Positions 26,078 to 37,143 of a stretch of DNA of 64,000 nt are shown here, piece after piece. The translations under genes and the position numbers were made by a program. The stretch comes from Rusavskia elegans. Lineage: Eukaryota > Ascomycota > Lecanoromycetes > Teloschistales > Teloschistaceae. A model generated the notes under the pieces. It had not been told where the DNA came from and did no database searches. It saw nothing but the letters and a program-made list of their open reading frames with translations. The stretch covers positions 62,001 to 126,000 of the forward strand of contig SAUG01000126.1 of assembly GCA_011316305.1 (NCBI GenBank), given 5' to 3'. Position 1 is the first letter of the stretch, and each line of letters begins with the position of its first letter.

Positions 26078-26354
26078 TGCCAAAGATGTTTGACCTCTTG
26101 TGTCGCATTTACAGACGCCTTCCAGCAAAATTCATCAAAAACCAGTCAAATGCCCTCCACTCTTCGGACTTACAAAACATCATGAATAACCCACCCTCGC
26201 TCAGCACGGTGCTGATGCGGCCGCGCGGGCTTTGTCTGGCGATGATACTTTGTGGCCAAGTCCCCGTGTAGTAGTGGTTTATTTCCATCCTGCAATCTGC
26301 TTGAATTGAGTGCCAAACCTGACGTACTCCATAAACTGATGTCGATTCACCAGT

Positions 26355-27460
26355 TCACACGGTTTTGCAATCGTGTGAGGCCTTCCAAGAATCCTTCTTA
26401 TGGTCCTGATGAGCCACTTCTATATCCATCGTCATCAGGATCTGAGAGTCTTCGCAAGGGTTGTCTATCAGTGGATGGAACCCGGTCATCCCTGGCTGTC
26501 GTCTAGGATTCAGTGCAACATTGGCGCTAGGTTGAATGCCCTCCTTGCCGCCCGATCGTTTGGTTCCGAGCTGCTCGGTAAGGCTTATAGATGTAAGTCG
26601 CTCTAAGATGGGCCGATAGGCCATCAAGCAAGCAGACATCATATAAGTCCCTATATCCAGCTATGTCCAAATGATGAGATCGACCCCAGACCAGGAGCCA
26701 ACTAGACCGCTATACGACCGGTCAGTGACGATAATCCTGGGGAATCCGTGGAGAAGACCTACAAGCTTCCAACAGCTAAAGTTGCCACTAGGCCAACTTT
26801 AAGCCGAAGGGAAGTATGAAGGCGCCAAATGGTACGCATTGGAAGCAGTAGTACGACTACATCGGTCAAGATGTTGGGGAAGCCTGCCCAACGGAAAAGT
26901 CCTTCTTTGTCAATACAGAGAAATCCGGGCGGCTTAGGATTCCAATTGGCAGCAAATTGACGGCACGCTGAGAATGCTGTGATGCCTGGCGCAAGTGTCA
27001 GGGCTATCAATACTCAAGTCAGAACAGCAACCGTTCTTCGAAGTCTTCGATCCGGGAAATGTCGATAATACAAGACGAGGATTGCAATTTTCAGAACACC
27101 CACGGTCCAGAGGTATAGCAAATAAATTGCCACCAGGTATTTTCCCCATACAAGAACGGCCATCGGAGTGGTCTTTTCGAGAAAGGGGATGTGATATCCG
27201 ACATCTGAGTAGTGGACCGAGCCTGTGCGAAGTTTGATATCGAGGAAGTGTCTTGAACGCTGAAGAACAGCTTGCATACAAACACTGATAATGCCCAACG
27301 CTATTTGCAAGGAGAGATCAAGATATCATCGAACCCCAAGGACCCCATTATATGGTACCGAGACAAGTATCTGAGAGCCACACATATCGCCTGGGCAGGG
27401 ATATAAATGGCAGTAAATGAGAATCTTGCGACCAGAGTAAACGCTTGGGAGCTCTTCTGA
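26355..27460 (-). pseudogene. SAT4/PTH11-like integral membrane protein (fungal rhodopsin-like domain), broken
   Basis: The minus strand carries the multi-TM signature of the fungal SAT4 family: ICVALRYLSRYHIMGSLGFD, QIALGIISVCMQAVLQ, VGVLKIAILVLYYRHFPDRR, FLCIDKEGLFRWAGFPNILT, then SYSGLVGSWSGVDLIIW and ISACLMAYRPILERL-like residues, ending at 26355. There is a frame change near 27320. A TGA stands at the Trp expected after RRTVAVLT (about 27010), and a TAG stands where the family has Gln after DLIIWT (about 26665). The two stops are simple G-to-A and C-to-T products. The 5' end is not certain. The family is often found in secondary-metabolite clusters without a defined biochemical role. Confidence 0.75.
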
Positions 27461-28699
27461 CATTCTTATGGCAGTGAAGAGGATACTCCCTGTGGTGCCT
27501 GGACGTGGCTTTTAATAGGAAACAAATATACAATTTGGCGACAGTCATGATTTTCCGACGTTCCTTGTTCGCTACCGCATGAAGGTTCCTCATCATAAAA
27601 CGCAATGCACCTTTCCGTACGGCAGGGAGCCTCCGGGGGACTTTCCGATTGGAGCTTTGATTGCGCCGTACGAAATCTGATCTCAAAATGCATTGGTTGG
27701 TGCTGCATGTATGTTCTGCTGATGAAGTGCAGCATTGCCGCTCTGACAACCACATCTGCCCCTCGAAAGCGTCTGCAGCATGAACCATAAGAGGTGCACG
27801 AATCCCATCACACGTGAGGTAAGCCCTGTGGATGGATCAGCCAACAATGTTAGGCACTTCTGAAAGCAGGCTAGCGATGCACGCGCACGACGTGGAAAAG
27901 CAAACGTAGTCAGGCTTGTCATACACACCATCAGCTCGTGGGGCAAACGAGCCCCGTCTCGACCGTCCTTCGCTTTCCACCCTTTACAGTATTAACTCCC
28001 ACTGAAAGCCACAAAAGCACTGATCTATCCTTCTTGCCACTATATCGACCTTGGATTTCACAGTACCCACAGCAGCTAGCAGAGATAAAGAAAGCCGAAA
28101 GCGCAGCGTCATTCAACTGCTAGTCCTAATCTGATACTTGATGTTGGAGTGGAACACCGCCACCAACCCTCGCAGTCGGACTCGGGTCTTAGCTTTAGCC
28201 CGCCGAGTTCTGCATGAGATGGGACATGCCCGTAGGACCAATACAATGATCACTCCTTTTACCTGAATTGGTACGAGCAACAATGCAAGGCTGGGGAGCT
28301 ACTTTTGGATGGACAACTGCAGTCATGGATCGACGTTTGATAGGTCCCTACGTGCAATTCTACAGGAGATTGATTTGAGGAGTCCGATACTGAGCCAGAC
28401 CCCGCTTTCTGTAGAGTGCAGGCCAGGCAAACTCATTCCGAGAACGGCAGAGATGGCGGTGGAAGGGTATCATTGAGCGGGCTACCGTGTTACCGTTCTC
28501 CCCTTGGGTAAAGTCTCTGGCATCTCTCTTGAGATTCTCGGCATCTGATTCCGAAGCGTCCCGATTAATACGCTTTCCCGATCGACCTTAGCGGTGGACG
28601 AGGGATCTCTTATCGGTATAGCGGCTGGGCAATAATTCGTAATCTCTTACGTCAGGCCCGCATCTGGCTCCTGCCTCCGGCTTCCTCCATTATACACGA
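27461..28699. other. Intergenic, nothing supported
   Basis: The stretch lies between two divergent broken genes. Several short frames overlap in it but none shows a family motif. Confidence 0.35.
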
Positions 28700-31600
28700 T
28701 CTAGCCTTTGGGTATCCTTGGCTGGCGAAGATACTCTCTATCTGGCAAACACTCTGTGTGCACATCTATCAATTCAAACTTGAATTTCGAAGCGACGTAA
28801 GCGCAATACCTCCAAAGACGGACGGTAACCACCCTCAGGTCCGCTTGACTGCTGATTTGATCCCAACCTTCGTAGACAAACGTACAGCACAACACCCCAT
28901 AACGTGTACGCCGAGTATCCTTACACCTATGACCAAGGCTATCGAAGGATCCTCTACACCCACCTGGCCAACGCAGTCAATAGTATTGCATGGCGGTTGC
29001 ATCAGACACTAGGCCCCCGTCACAACTTCGAGACGCTAGCCTATATTGGCCCCAATGATATCAGATATCCCGCCATCATTCTGGGCGCGGTCAAAGCTGG
29101 CTACGCTGTATGTCTTCCAAGCTTTCCTTCGATTCGCCCGCTTTAGACAGAAATTCAAGAACTGCCAGATATACTTGACTTCGCCGCGTAACAGCCTCGC
29201 CGCACATTCCTCCCTATTCAAATGTTTGAATTGCACTATCATTCTCTCGCCTGCAACTCGGTCTCCAGCTATCGACGCGCTTGAACAAGAAGGCTTAGAC
29301 GAGCTGTCGAGGTGCCGGAAGTGGATCACCTCTTGAACATTGCTTATCCTCCTTGCCCGTTCGACAAGACAATACTAGATGCTCGTCAAAAGTCCTTATT
29401 CATTCAAAGCAACACTCTATTGTAGAGGAGACCTGCCGCAAGCTATCGGAGACACCGTAGCTTCAAAGATCAGTTGGTCAATCAATTCGGTGCTATTGGA
29501 CACGTGTTGACGCCGAACCTCCTTTCATCCCAGGTTGCTCTGTAGAGGATTGGAAGCATCTTCAATTCCACCCAGATCTGGGGCTTAATATGCGACCTAT
29601 GGCGGATGATACTTTTTAACTATACGCCGTCCGACATGATAGCATCAGAGCGACATTCACGATCTTTCCAGACGCACCAGAGTACGCCAGTCAAGATCAT
29701 TTTGTCAGGCATCCGCCCCCCAGCGAAAAGGATTTGAGGAAATGAAAGACCAGAGCTGATGACATAATTGTGTTCCTAAATTATAAGGAGAAGAGAAATC
29801 CTATCTCCGTGGAACAACATATCATTTCCAGCAATGATGATGTGGCAGCAGTCTTGGTCGTTGGTGCTCGAAGATTTCAAGCGGGTCTCCTTGTCGAGAC
29901 AAAGAAGGGCTTACATCAACTGAGCGTGCCCAACAAATCGAAAAGCTCTGGCCAACAGTTGCCGAGCTAACCGCGATGCTCCCAGTCATGCACGTATTAC
30001 AAAATCGTACATTCTCTTCACCAGTCCACAGAAACCTACGATACGCGCAGGGAAAGGTACTTTTTAGAGAGCCAGTACTCTTCAAGCGTACCAGAATAAG
30101 ATTAAAGCCCTTTACCGGGACGCTAATCAGATATGAGCCAAAAGTTATACCCAGGCCGTAGTACGCTTGGAGTCTGCAGATGAAATATCTCTGTTGCGAT
30201 ATATTAAGGAAACTATTATATATATTACGGGCTCGGCCGGAGTCTCTATAACGGAGAATATCTTCGCCGCGGGAATGGATTCTTTATACGCAATTCTCCT
30301 TATTCGCACCCTAAGAAGGGCATTAGGGGTGCCTGATCTAGCTCCAAGGCCTCTATATAGTAACGTTTCTTTATCGGCTCTGATACGGGCAATTCTCGCT
30401 ATGCGGATTGAGCAGCTTAAGTCGAAGGGCTCCTAGGAAAAGAGTCGCCTATCGAAATAAGAAGAGCTGCTCCAAGAGTACGAGAGGAAGATAGACCAGC
30501 TACCTGTAACCTTATCCTCATCAGCAAGTAGTGCTACCCCGTCGAGGATTATCGTGCTTACGGGGTCAACTGGAGCATCAGGTTCATACATTCTGCATAG
30601 TCTTCTGGCTAACTCGACTGTAAATCACGTATACTGTCTCAACAGAGCGGTTGAAAGCCATCGTCTTCAGCAAAAGAAGAACACATATCGTCAGATTCCT
30701 ACGGATCTATCAACAGATCGGGTAACGTTCTATACTTGCGACCTTCTATTATCCGATCTCGGTCTACCGGCTGATATGTACCAAATATTGGTCGATTCCA
30801 ATTTCACCGTCATTTATTGCGCGTGGCCTGTGAATTTCAACCTCACGATCGACGCATTCAGGCCCCAGCTTAACAGCGTCGTCAATCTTGTTGGCCTAGT
30901 GTCAAAATCAAAGCGGCTATCCTGACTGTTATTCTTTTCGTCCATGAGTCCGGTATCGTCTTACAAAAGCCCTACATCTAGTATACCAGAATTGACCATC
31001 GAACTGAAACCCACTCTTCATCCCAATGGATACGCCGAAAGCAAGTATCTTTCCGAATGACTTCTACAACATGCATCTCGTAGACTACCCGTCAATTTTT
31101 CGGTAGCTCGAGTAGGACAGTTGGCCGGCACAGCCCAGGGGTTTGACGCGTGGAACCCAGCAGTATGGTTCCCGAGCTTGGCGATAAGCTCAGCACATAT
31201 CGGTGCTCTCCCGAGCTCGCTTGGCTCCTCCTTCGACGACAAGAACTGGGCTCCCATCGATCTTGCAGCAGATGTTATCGTCGATATTGCGGTCGCGAGG
31301 CAGCGACCTGAGCCTTCCAACGATAATGCAGAGGCCATTCCTAGCCTTACAGAGTATATCATCTCATCAACCCTCGCAGTATATACTGGCAGTCGATGCG
31401 ATCAAGCGTTGTTCGGACCATCTCACATTACACTTCCAAACCCCTCGAAATCGTAGATCCGTCAATATGGATTGCGAGAGTACGTGACAGCCTTGAGACA
31501 GCTGTGTCAGACAAAGCCGGGTCCCAAAAGCAGGAACTTGATAAGGCCCTGAAACTAAATCCAGCTGCCAAGCTCCTTGATTTCTACACCGGAATCACGC

Positions 31601-31749
31601 GCGCCCTTGATACAGCCGGGGTTAAATGGGAGTTGGAGAAGACACTGGCGCGTAGCGAACATCTACGGGAGATCCCAAGTCTTCAAGAAGCTTGGATGGA
31701 GAAGTGGGTGTCTGAATGGCTGCATGCGCTGAATATAGCACCGATGTGA
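28700..31749 (+). pseudogene. NRPS-like carboxylate reductase (A-T-R), broken
   Basis: Enzymes of this type adenylate an acid, load it on a carrier domain and release it reductively as aldehyde or alcohol. The adenylation domain is visible as FETLAYIGPNDIRYPAIILG and VKAGY (29020-29110). An intron beginning GTATGT near 29108 leads to YLTSPRNSLAAHSSL. Later parts are VEDWKHLQFHPDLGLNMRPM (about 29550), RADDIIVF and NDDVAAVLVVGARRFQAGLL. The carrier domain reads ENIFAAGMDSLYAILLIRTL (30250-30310). The reductase domain reads IIVLTGSTGASGSYILHSLL (30550-30606), AWPVNFNL, HPNGYAESKYLSE and VARVGQLAGTAQGFDAWNPA, and ends ...LHALNIAPM at 31749. The adenylation core with the usual SGTTG motif is deleted (only about 130 bp between flanking motifs). 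Frames shift repeatedly, and a TGA interrupts the Tyr-Lys catalytic region at about 31060. No convincing start codon was found. Confidence 0.85.
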
Positions 31750-32376
31750 ATGTGTAATATAACCATATGCCGATAATTAAAAAAAGTGGCCACAACTCAA
31801 CGGAGTGAGATGGTGCATATTATCTGCGGTGGCTAGGGTATCGAAAGTCATCGTTGCTTTGCCGTCTCTGATTCCTAGTCGTTTCAATTCTTGATCGGAG
31901 CTTCCATAATACTCGCGGACCAAGCTTCCACTAGCACCGAAAGACTTCGCGCTGGTACGTCGGAGCTGTGTTACTTCTACGCCTTTTAACCCCGAAGTAA
32001 AAATAGGCTAGCCCCTAAGTAAGGGCTGCAGCTAATCCAAACTTCTGCAAACATAAGTACTGAACTTGAGTAAGCCAGTAATACAGTTTAACCATATTCG
32101 TCGATTTTCGCCATAGAGCGAGTATCCCTTCGCCTACGATCAATGAGCTCTACTTAGTAATTTCACCCCTGAATCGGAAACACCAGCAGTCGAAGGGATG
32201 GATCCCTTTCTATCCTAATCCTTTCTTCGACATCAAGCCCCCTCTTTCCGGCCGGTATAAGCTATCGAATCAACAGAAACCTGCGTCCAACTGATCTTCA
32301 GGCAAATTGAGCAACGAAGCCTACTAAGATCTATTCGAAAACAGGGAATATCTTCAGACTAATCCAAAAGCCCATC
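31750..32376. other. Intergenic (convergent 3' ends), nothing supported
   Basis: This lies between the 3' ends of the reductase relic and the ankyrin-like gene. No motif was recognised. Confidence 0.4.
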
Positions 32377-33604
32377 TCAATTCCAATAGTACGGCTCCAT
32401 TGGCGAGACTTCCACCCTTTCCTTAGTCTTAGGATCAGTGTCAACACGATCCGGCCACGGGCCTTTCCTCCATGTTCTTTTGGTATCCGGACCCGACGAC
32501 TTGTCTGGCTTCGCCCTCAGGCTCTCATAAGAACGAATATTCTGGCACAGAAATACAACATAAGATATCGGTATCGATAGACAATGGGCGCAACTCACAT
32601 TTAAATCCGCTGTTAGCGTAAGACCAACGATACCAGTGGGTACTCCTTCCCGGAACCGAGACCTCATCCACTCTCGTTCTTCTTCATTCAACCCCTGCCA
32701 AAGCAATTGGAAGTCTTCAGTGGCGCAAGCGACGTGGTTTCCAGCCAAAACCAGAAATCTAACATCCTGCCAAATAGATTCACGAAGGTCATTTCCCTTG
32801 AACATGGGCAAAATCTTTCCTAGGAACGCCAAATCTTCTCTCTCGATCGCCGCTGTTATGATTTCTTTTCGGAACTGTACGCTCAGACAGTCGAGGTATA
32901 ACTCCGTGACCACTGGATCAGCGTCTTTGACAAGCAATTTCAGGAAAGGCACATCTCCCAAGACAGTCGGAAGGAGGCCCACTTTATCTCTAGCCGTATC
33001 CAAGAATTTGATCAAAAGCTCCGAGTCGTCCCTCCTAATCGCAAAAGTGAGACATCTGCGAAAACGGTTGGGTGTCGCGTCGGGAATGCCATTGGCAAGA
33101 AGCAGCGTGACCACGTATCTTTTATCATATTGCGTCGCCCAAAGTAATGCTTTTTGGGCGCTACCATTATGTTCGCTGATGAGGCATTCTATATATCTGT
33201 GGTGGGGCTGGATGATCCTCCTCGTTTTTTCCGGTGTGACGGTGGCATCAGATGATGATAAGAATGCTTGAGTCCCAGTCATCGCAAGGGCATTCCTTGC
33301 ACGACTTGAATGAGATGATTCAAAGTGTTGGAGTGGTGGCCACATACTCAGCAGGTCTCGCAACTGGGCTCTCTGGCTCTGCAGGCTCAGCCTTGCTGCC
33401 ACCTGTAGTCATACCCACGGTAGGACCGTCGTTGGCGTTGCTTTTGGTCTTTTGGGAAAGTCTGGTTATTAGGCTCTCTGACTCTGCAAGCTCAGCCTTG
33501 CTACCGCTTGTAGTCGTATCTAGGGTAGGACCGTCTTTGGCGCTGCTCTCGCTCTTCTTGGAGAGTTTGAGTTTCGCACGTACCCATTTCTGGAGCTTCG
33601 CCAT
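32377..33604 (-). CDS. Ankyrin-like protein with N-terminal tandem repeat, function unknown
   Basis: Three exons (33604-33348, 33295-32599, 32541-32377) joined by 52-nt and 57-nt GT-AG introns give a clean 372-residue frame starting at ATG 33604. Residues about 18-85 hold two copies of a roughly 33-residue repeat (KSESSAKDGPTLDTTTSGSK / KTKSNANDGPTVGMTTGGSK, each followed by an acidic AELAESES-like tail). The middle is alpha-helical and looks like degenerate ankyrin repeats (QKALLWATQYDKRYVVTLLL, LTFAIRRDDSELLIKFLD). The C terminus is charged. No signal peptide or membrane segment is seen. It lies between the NRPS-like relic and the UbiA-type gene but shows none of their damage. A scaffold role is possible; the function is not known. 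Confidence 0.7.
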
Positions 33605-34107
33605 TGATGCCCGTGCTTGGAAGTGGGTAGGAAAAGGATATGACCCATCAGCGTCTTCAAACCGTAATGTCCACGAGGTAAAAAGAGGGGTTTATCAGGG
33701 CCAGACAATTGAGGCTTGTCCATCGGAGTGTCACATTGCATGATTAGTGGAGACTTGGCTCCTGTCAAGACATACGCTAATCGAGAAGTGTGGGTGTGAC
33801 AGCCTCGCGGAGGGAGGAAGTCTCCGAGGCCGTCCAATCACTTTGATCTTGAAATCTCGATCCTGTAAGCTGTGCCCCATTGCTGTTCATAACGTCGTAA
33901 AAAATGTATCAAGATGGAGCAACCACGACTTTATCTTGGATTGAGGGTTAGCATGCCATTGCATTCTCGTTATATCGGTCTGCTTGCTCGGCGTTTTCCA
34001 TTTCCAGTTGATATTTGCAGTTCTCGACACCTTTTTCTCTCTAGAAGGAGCAGACGGCTGGTGAGGCTGACCACTAGCGGTTCGCCACGATAAGATCAGT
34101 CTCAACC
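33605..34107. other. Intergenic, nothing supported
   Basis: This lies upstream of the ankyrin-like gene and downstream of the UbiA-type gene. No reliable reading frame or motif was found. Confidence 0.4.
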
Positions 34108-35112
34108 TTACAGTCTGACAACTAGCGGTAGAATGAATACCAAAGCCATCCAAACGTTCCAGATTTTGTATGTAAGTCGATCATCAACAACTGTCCGCCA
34201 TACCAATGTCCGAGTGGCGATACTACTGGCCAGGAGGATGCTTGACAGCGTGGCGAGAATCCCTGCGTCAAAGTAACGTGGGCATACGTATCCCCAGAAT
34301 AGCATAGCCACCGAGATGGTCCATCGCGCTCGTTCGTCGCCGACTACCAATGGTACTGTCTTCCTTCCTTTGATGCCATCGCCAGTCTGGTCGAACATAT
34401 CCTGAAGATGCACGGTGGAAAAGATGATAGCCGCGACTATACCGAACCATCGCAGAAGACGCGTTTCAAGCGGTAATGGGATACCAATAGCAACTTCCAT
34501 CGCGCCAGAAGCGAAACAAACGTAGCCACAGGCGTTGAGCATATTCCTGACGAGACAGCTGCTATCCCCACCAGCAAAGTTGTTGTACCATGTACCCAAG
34601 ATAGCGAGACCAATTGACTGGTTGAGACCCCCGGCTAAGACTGCCACAACAACGGCGAGACAGTAGAGTGAGAGCATCAAATGCTTCGCTTGGGGAATCG
34701 TCGTTCGTCCGGCCGGAATGGTTCTCCATGGTTTGTTGATTTTATCTTCTTCAACTGCACCAGCTGCTGTTTGGTTGTTGATGGTAAGAGGCAGGAGCTG
34801 TATCCAGATCCACAGGGCTACGAGGGGTGTCCTTTCAGCAATCTCTCGGTTCGTCCTATCAATGGGAGTGTGCAGATCAAAGCTGCTGATGGCAAGGGCG
34901 TTTGCCGTCCCGAAGACGAGACTCGGTCCTACGATGGTTTTGAGGTCACTGACGGTGAACAGCCAAAGACTGTAGCTGTGGAACGCGGCGCTATCCACCA
35001 CGGCACTAGGTCTCCTGAAGGTTGAATAATGCTCATACAGGGATTGAAAGTATCTTGCTGCTCGCGCTGGGCTGAAGTAGGCCCACACTGTATGAGCTTC
35101 GTCCTTCAACAT
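34108..35112 (-). CDS. UbiA-superfamily integral membrane prenyltransferase / terpene-cyclase-like protein
   Basis: A single uninterrupted exon from ATG 35112 encodes 334 residues rich in membrane helices. The entry segment YSLWLFTVSDLKTIVGPSLV is typical of the fungal UbiA-like family. The first Asp/Asn motif is INNQTAAGAVEEDKINKPWR with IPAGR after it (about residues 111-136). The second is HLQDMFDQTGDGIKGR (about 235-250). These are the two prenyl-diphosphate and metal-binding regions of UbiA enzymes, in the variant form (NQ...ED...NKPWR) of the fungal group that includes the membrane-bound fumagillin-pathway sesquiterpene cyclase. Whether this protein transfers a prenyl group or cyclises one cannot be told from sequence. 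It is the only clearly intact biosynthetic gene in the island and is divergent from the P450 relic, which suggests they once shared control. Confidence 0.8.
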   Translation of the reverse strand: MLKDEAHTVWAYFSPARAARYFQSLYEHYSTFRRPSAVVDSAAFHSYSLWLFTVSDLKTIVGPSLVFGTANALAISSFDLHTPIDRTNREIAERTPLVALWIWIQLLPLTINNQTAAGAVEEDKINKPWRTIPAGRTTIPQAKHLMLSLYCLAVVVAVLAGGLNQSIGLAILGTWYNNFAGGDSSCLVRNMLNACGYVCFASGAMEVAIGIPLPLETRLLRWFGIVAAIIFSTVHLQDMFDQTGDGIKGRKTVPLVVGDERARWTISVAMLFWGYVCPRYFDAGILATLSSILLASSIATRTLVWRTVVDDRLTYKIWNVWMALVFILPLVVRL

Positions 35113-35772
35113 ACATGAATCAGTAAATGTCGGTGGTATAGCCACAAACAAGGCGGGTCCTGCAGACTCACTCGCGAGGCTTCCATATTCTGCGAAGCCG
35201 AGGCGTCAAACGATACGCAACGATTATGGTGCGATGCGATGCCAGTAGCTCTTTCCAAGATGAGGTCGGAGCTTTTACGTACTTAATGGAGTTCTCTTTT
35301 CGAGTGGCTTTTGGAGTCGATATTTCAGAAAGATAAAGAATTATTGCCCCTAGTGGACCGCTTGACTGTCGAAACCTCCGGACGGACTGGCTTCAGGCAA
35401 TCAGGCAGACACATTGCCAACGCATCCGTAGGTCTTGGAAGAATTGTGGGTATTTCTGCAAGATCCCGCCGTCAGTCTACATGATGTGGGTCTCCCAGAC
35501 AGACGCTGCCCATACATATCGGCAAATCTTTCATCGTCATGCCACTGCAGTCAGATGCATGAATTGGAGAAAGTCTGAGCTACTGGTGGCAAGGTTCCGA
35601 CAAGAGGGTGCCGCATCATGCAGGTCACCCCTTATGGATATGCGTACCGCCGGATTGAGGCTCTCTCCTGGATCAGTGGCGCAACGACCACAAAAATCCG
35701 GAACCCGCGATATTCAGAACGTAAGTGTTTTGTCGAACCCGCAGTGTTTGTTCCGTAGATCCTCTACGAGGA
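35113..35772. promoter_or_regulatory. Divergent intergenic region between UbiA-type gene and P450
   Basis: A 660-bp region separates the two start codons on opposite strands and so probably holds both promoters. No specific factor-binding site could be assigned with confidence. Confidence 0.45.
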
Positions 35773-36880
35773 TGTCAATCTTCATCGCTGCCAGTATTCT
35801 TGGGCCGCTAGCTCATTGGCTGCTTTTCATCCATGGTGAATGGCACTTGCAAGCTGTTGCGGTGGTAACTTCACACGCCATCGCAATCTGCCTACTGCTT
35901 GGCTATGAGGCGTAAATTTACGGAAGTCTCAGCGGCAGTGCCTCAACTATCGCGGTCACCCTTATGTGCTATCTGGTCAGCTTATACACCAGTATCGTCA
36001 CTTATCGTGCGAGGTTTCATCGCTTGCGCAGCTTTCCTGGAACTCGTCTTGCTGCCATATCCAAATTATGGCAGGTATGGCAATGTCGTGATTCTCGAAC
36101 CCACTTGGTATTGGAGAGATTGCAACACCAATATGGTCCCTTCGTGCGAACCGGTGTGTTTCTCCTGCTATATAATCACCTGTCTTACTCAACTCCATCC
36201 AAGGCCCGAATGAGATCACTGTCTTTCATCCAGGGGCCTTCGAAGCAATGGATGGGCACGAAAGTACCACCACTAGGTATGACCTGCTATACCCCCAAAT
36301 CTCATCAACCTTCACTCGAGACAAGGCGCTACATAACGAGCGGAGGCAGATCGGCTGCAGTCTCTAAGCAGCAAAGGTGAATGGATTCCAAGACGCTAAG
36401 CCATAGGACCATGCTGACAATTGGAAATTCCAGAGATCACCTATTACCACCCTCGCGTCTTGAAGAAAGTCTCCCTTCTTCGAGAACGCATTGCGCAGGC
36501 CGGATCCCAGCCAGTCCTGGTCAATGAACTTATGCAATGGTTCTCCTTTGACTTGATGGGTGATTTCGGCTTCAGCGAAGACTTTGGCACGACGGACCGG
36601 GAGTATCACCGCGCAAACCAGAAGCTGCACTCCGCACTTAGTCTTCTCGGGCCTTTCAATCCAGCGATCTGGATTCCGCGACTTGGGTTTGCATTCATAC
36701 CTGGTCTATGGAAAGTCAAAGACTGGTTTGACATGCTGGCATTCTGCGACGGCTGCATGGAGCGACGAATGAAGGCAAGTCCTCACAGCGTCTTTGAGGT
36801 GTGCAGCTTGTCTCCAGCTGACTACAGTCACGAAACTAGACCGATGTCAAGGAGCGAGACATAGCGTATTGGTTGATCGG
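35773..36880 (+). pseudogene. Cytochrome P450 N-terminal half, truncated and broken
   Basis: The frame starts at ATG 35773 with a membrane anchor (MSIFIAASILGPLAHWLLFI). It then reads TYRARFHRLRSFPGTRLAAI, the proline-rich hinge, then HLVLERLQHQYGPFVRTG, PNEITVFHPGAFEAMDG, YPQISSTFTRDKALHNERRR-like residues, ELMQWFSFDLMGDFGFSEDF, GFAFIPGLWKVKDWFDMLAF and DVKERDIAYWLI. These are consecutive landmarks of fungal microsomal P450s. Introns are 36154-36203 (GT-AG) and 36775-36827 (GC-AG). A TAA at 35913-35915 interrupts an otherwise continuous frame. The frame is disturbed near 36355-36430, and a TAG lies just before TDVKERDIAYW. After about 36880 similarity stops: the I-helix, ExxR and haem-binding Cys regions are absent, so the enzyme cannot bind haem. 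Confidence 0.85.
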
Positions 36881-37143
36881 GGATGTGAATGAGGACGGCG
36901 GACGGAGTAGGTGGCTTAGTGGTGAAGGTTGTCGCCGGAAGGTACCCGCCCCATCCATGTCAATGCTTAATGATCAGTTTCCCAGTTTTGTCAACCACGC
37001 CTCATCTCGACTGCTAGCTCCTCAGCTGCTTCGACCCTTTACCCTGTAATTTTCCATACCCTGAATTACAAAGCAAGAAGCGCTGTCTTCTTCCTTGCCT
37101 TACCTTTCATTACTTATACATGCTTCTTCGTCCTTGAAGAGAT

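Noticed and set aside
26678..27310. Microbial-rhodopsin photoreceptor
   Set aside because: The motifs are those of the SAT4/PTH11 fungal family, without a retinal-binding Lys context.
32636..33271. 211-codon plus-strand frame
   Set aside because: It is antisense to the well-supported spliced ankyrin-like gene and has no family motif.
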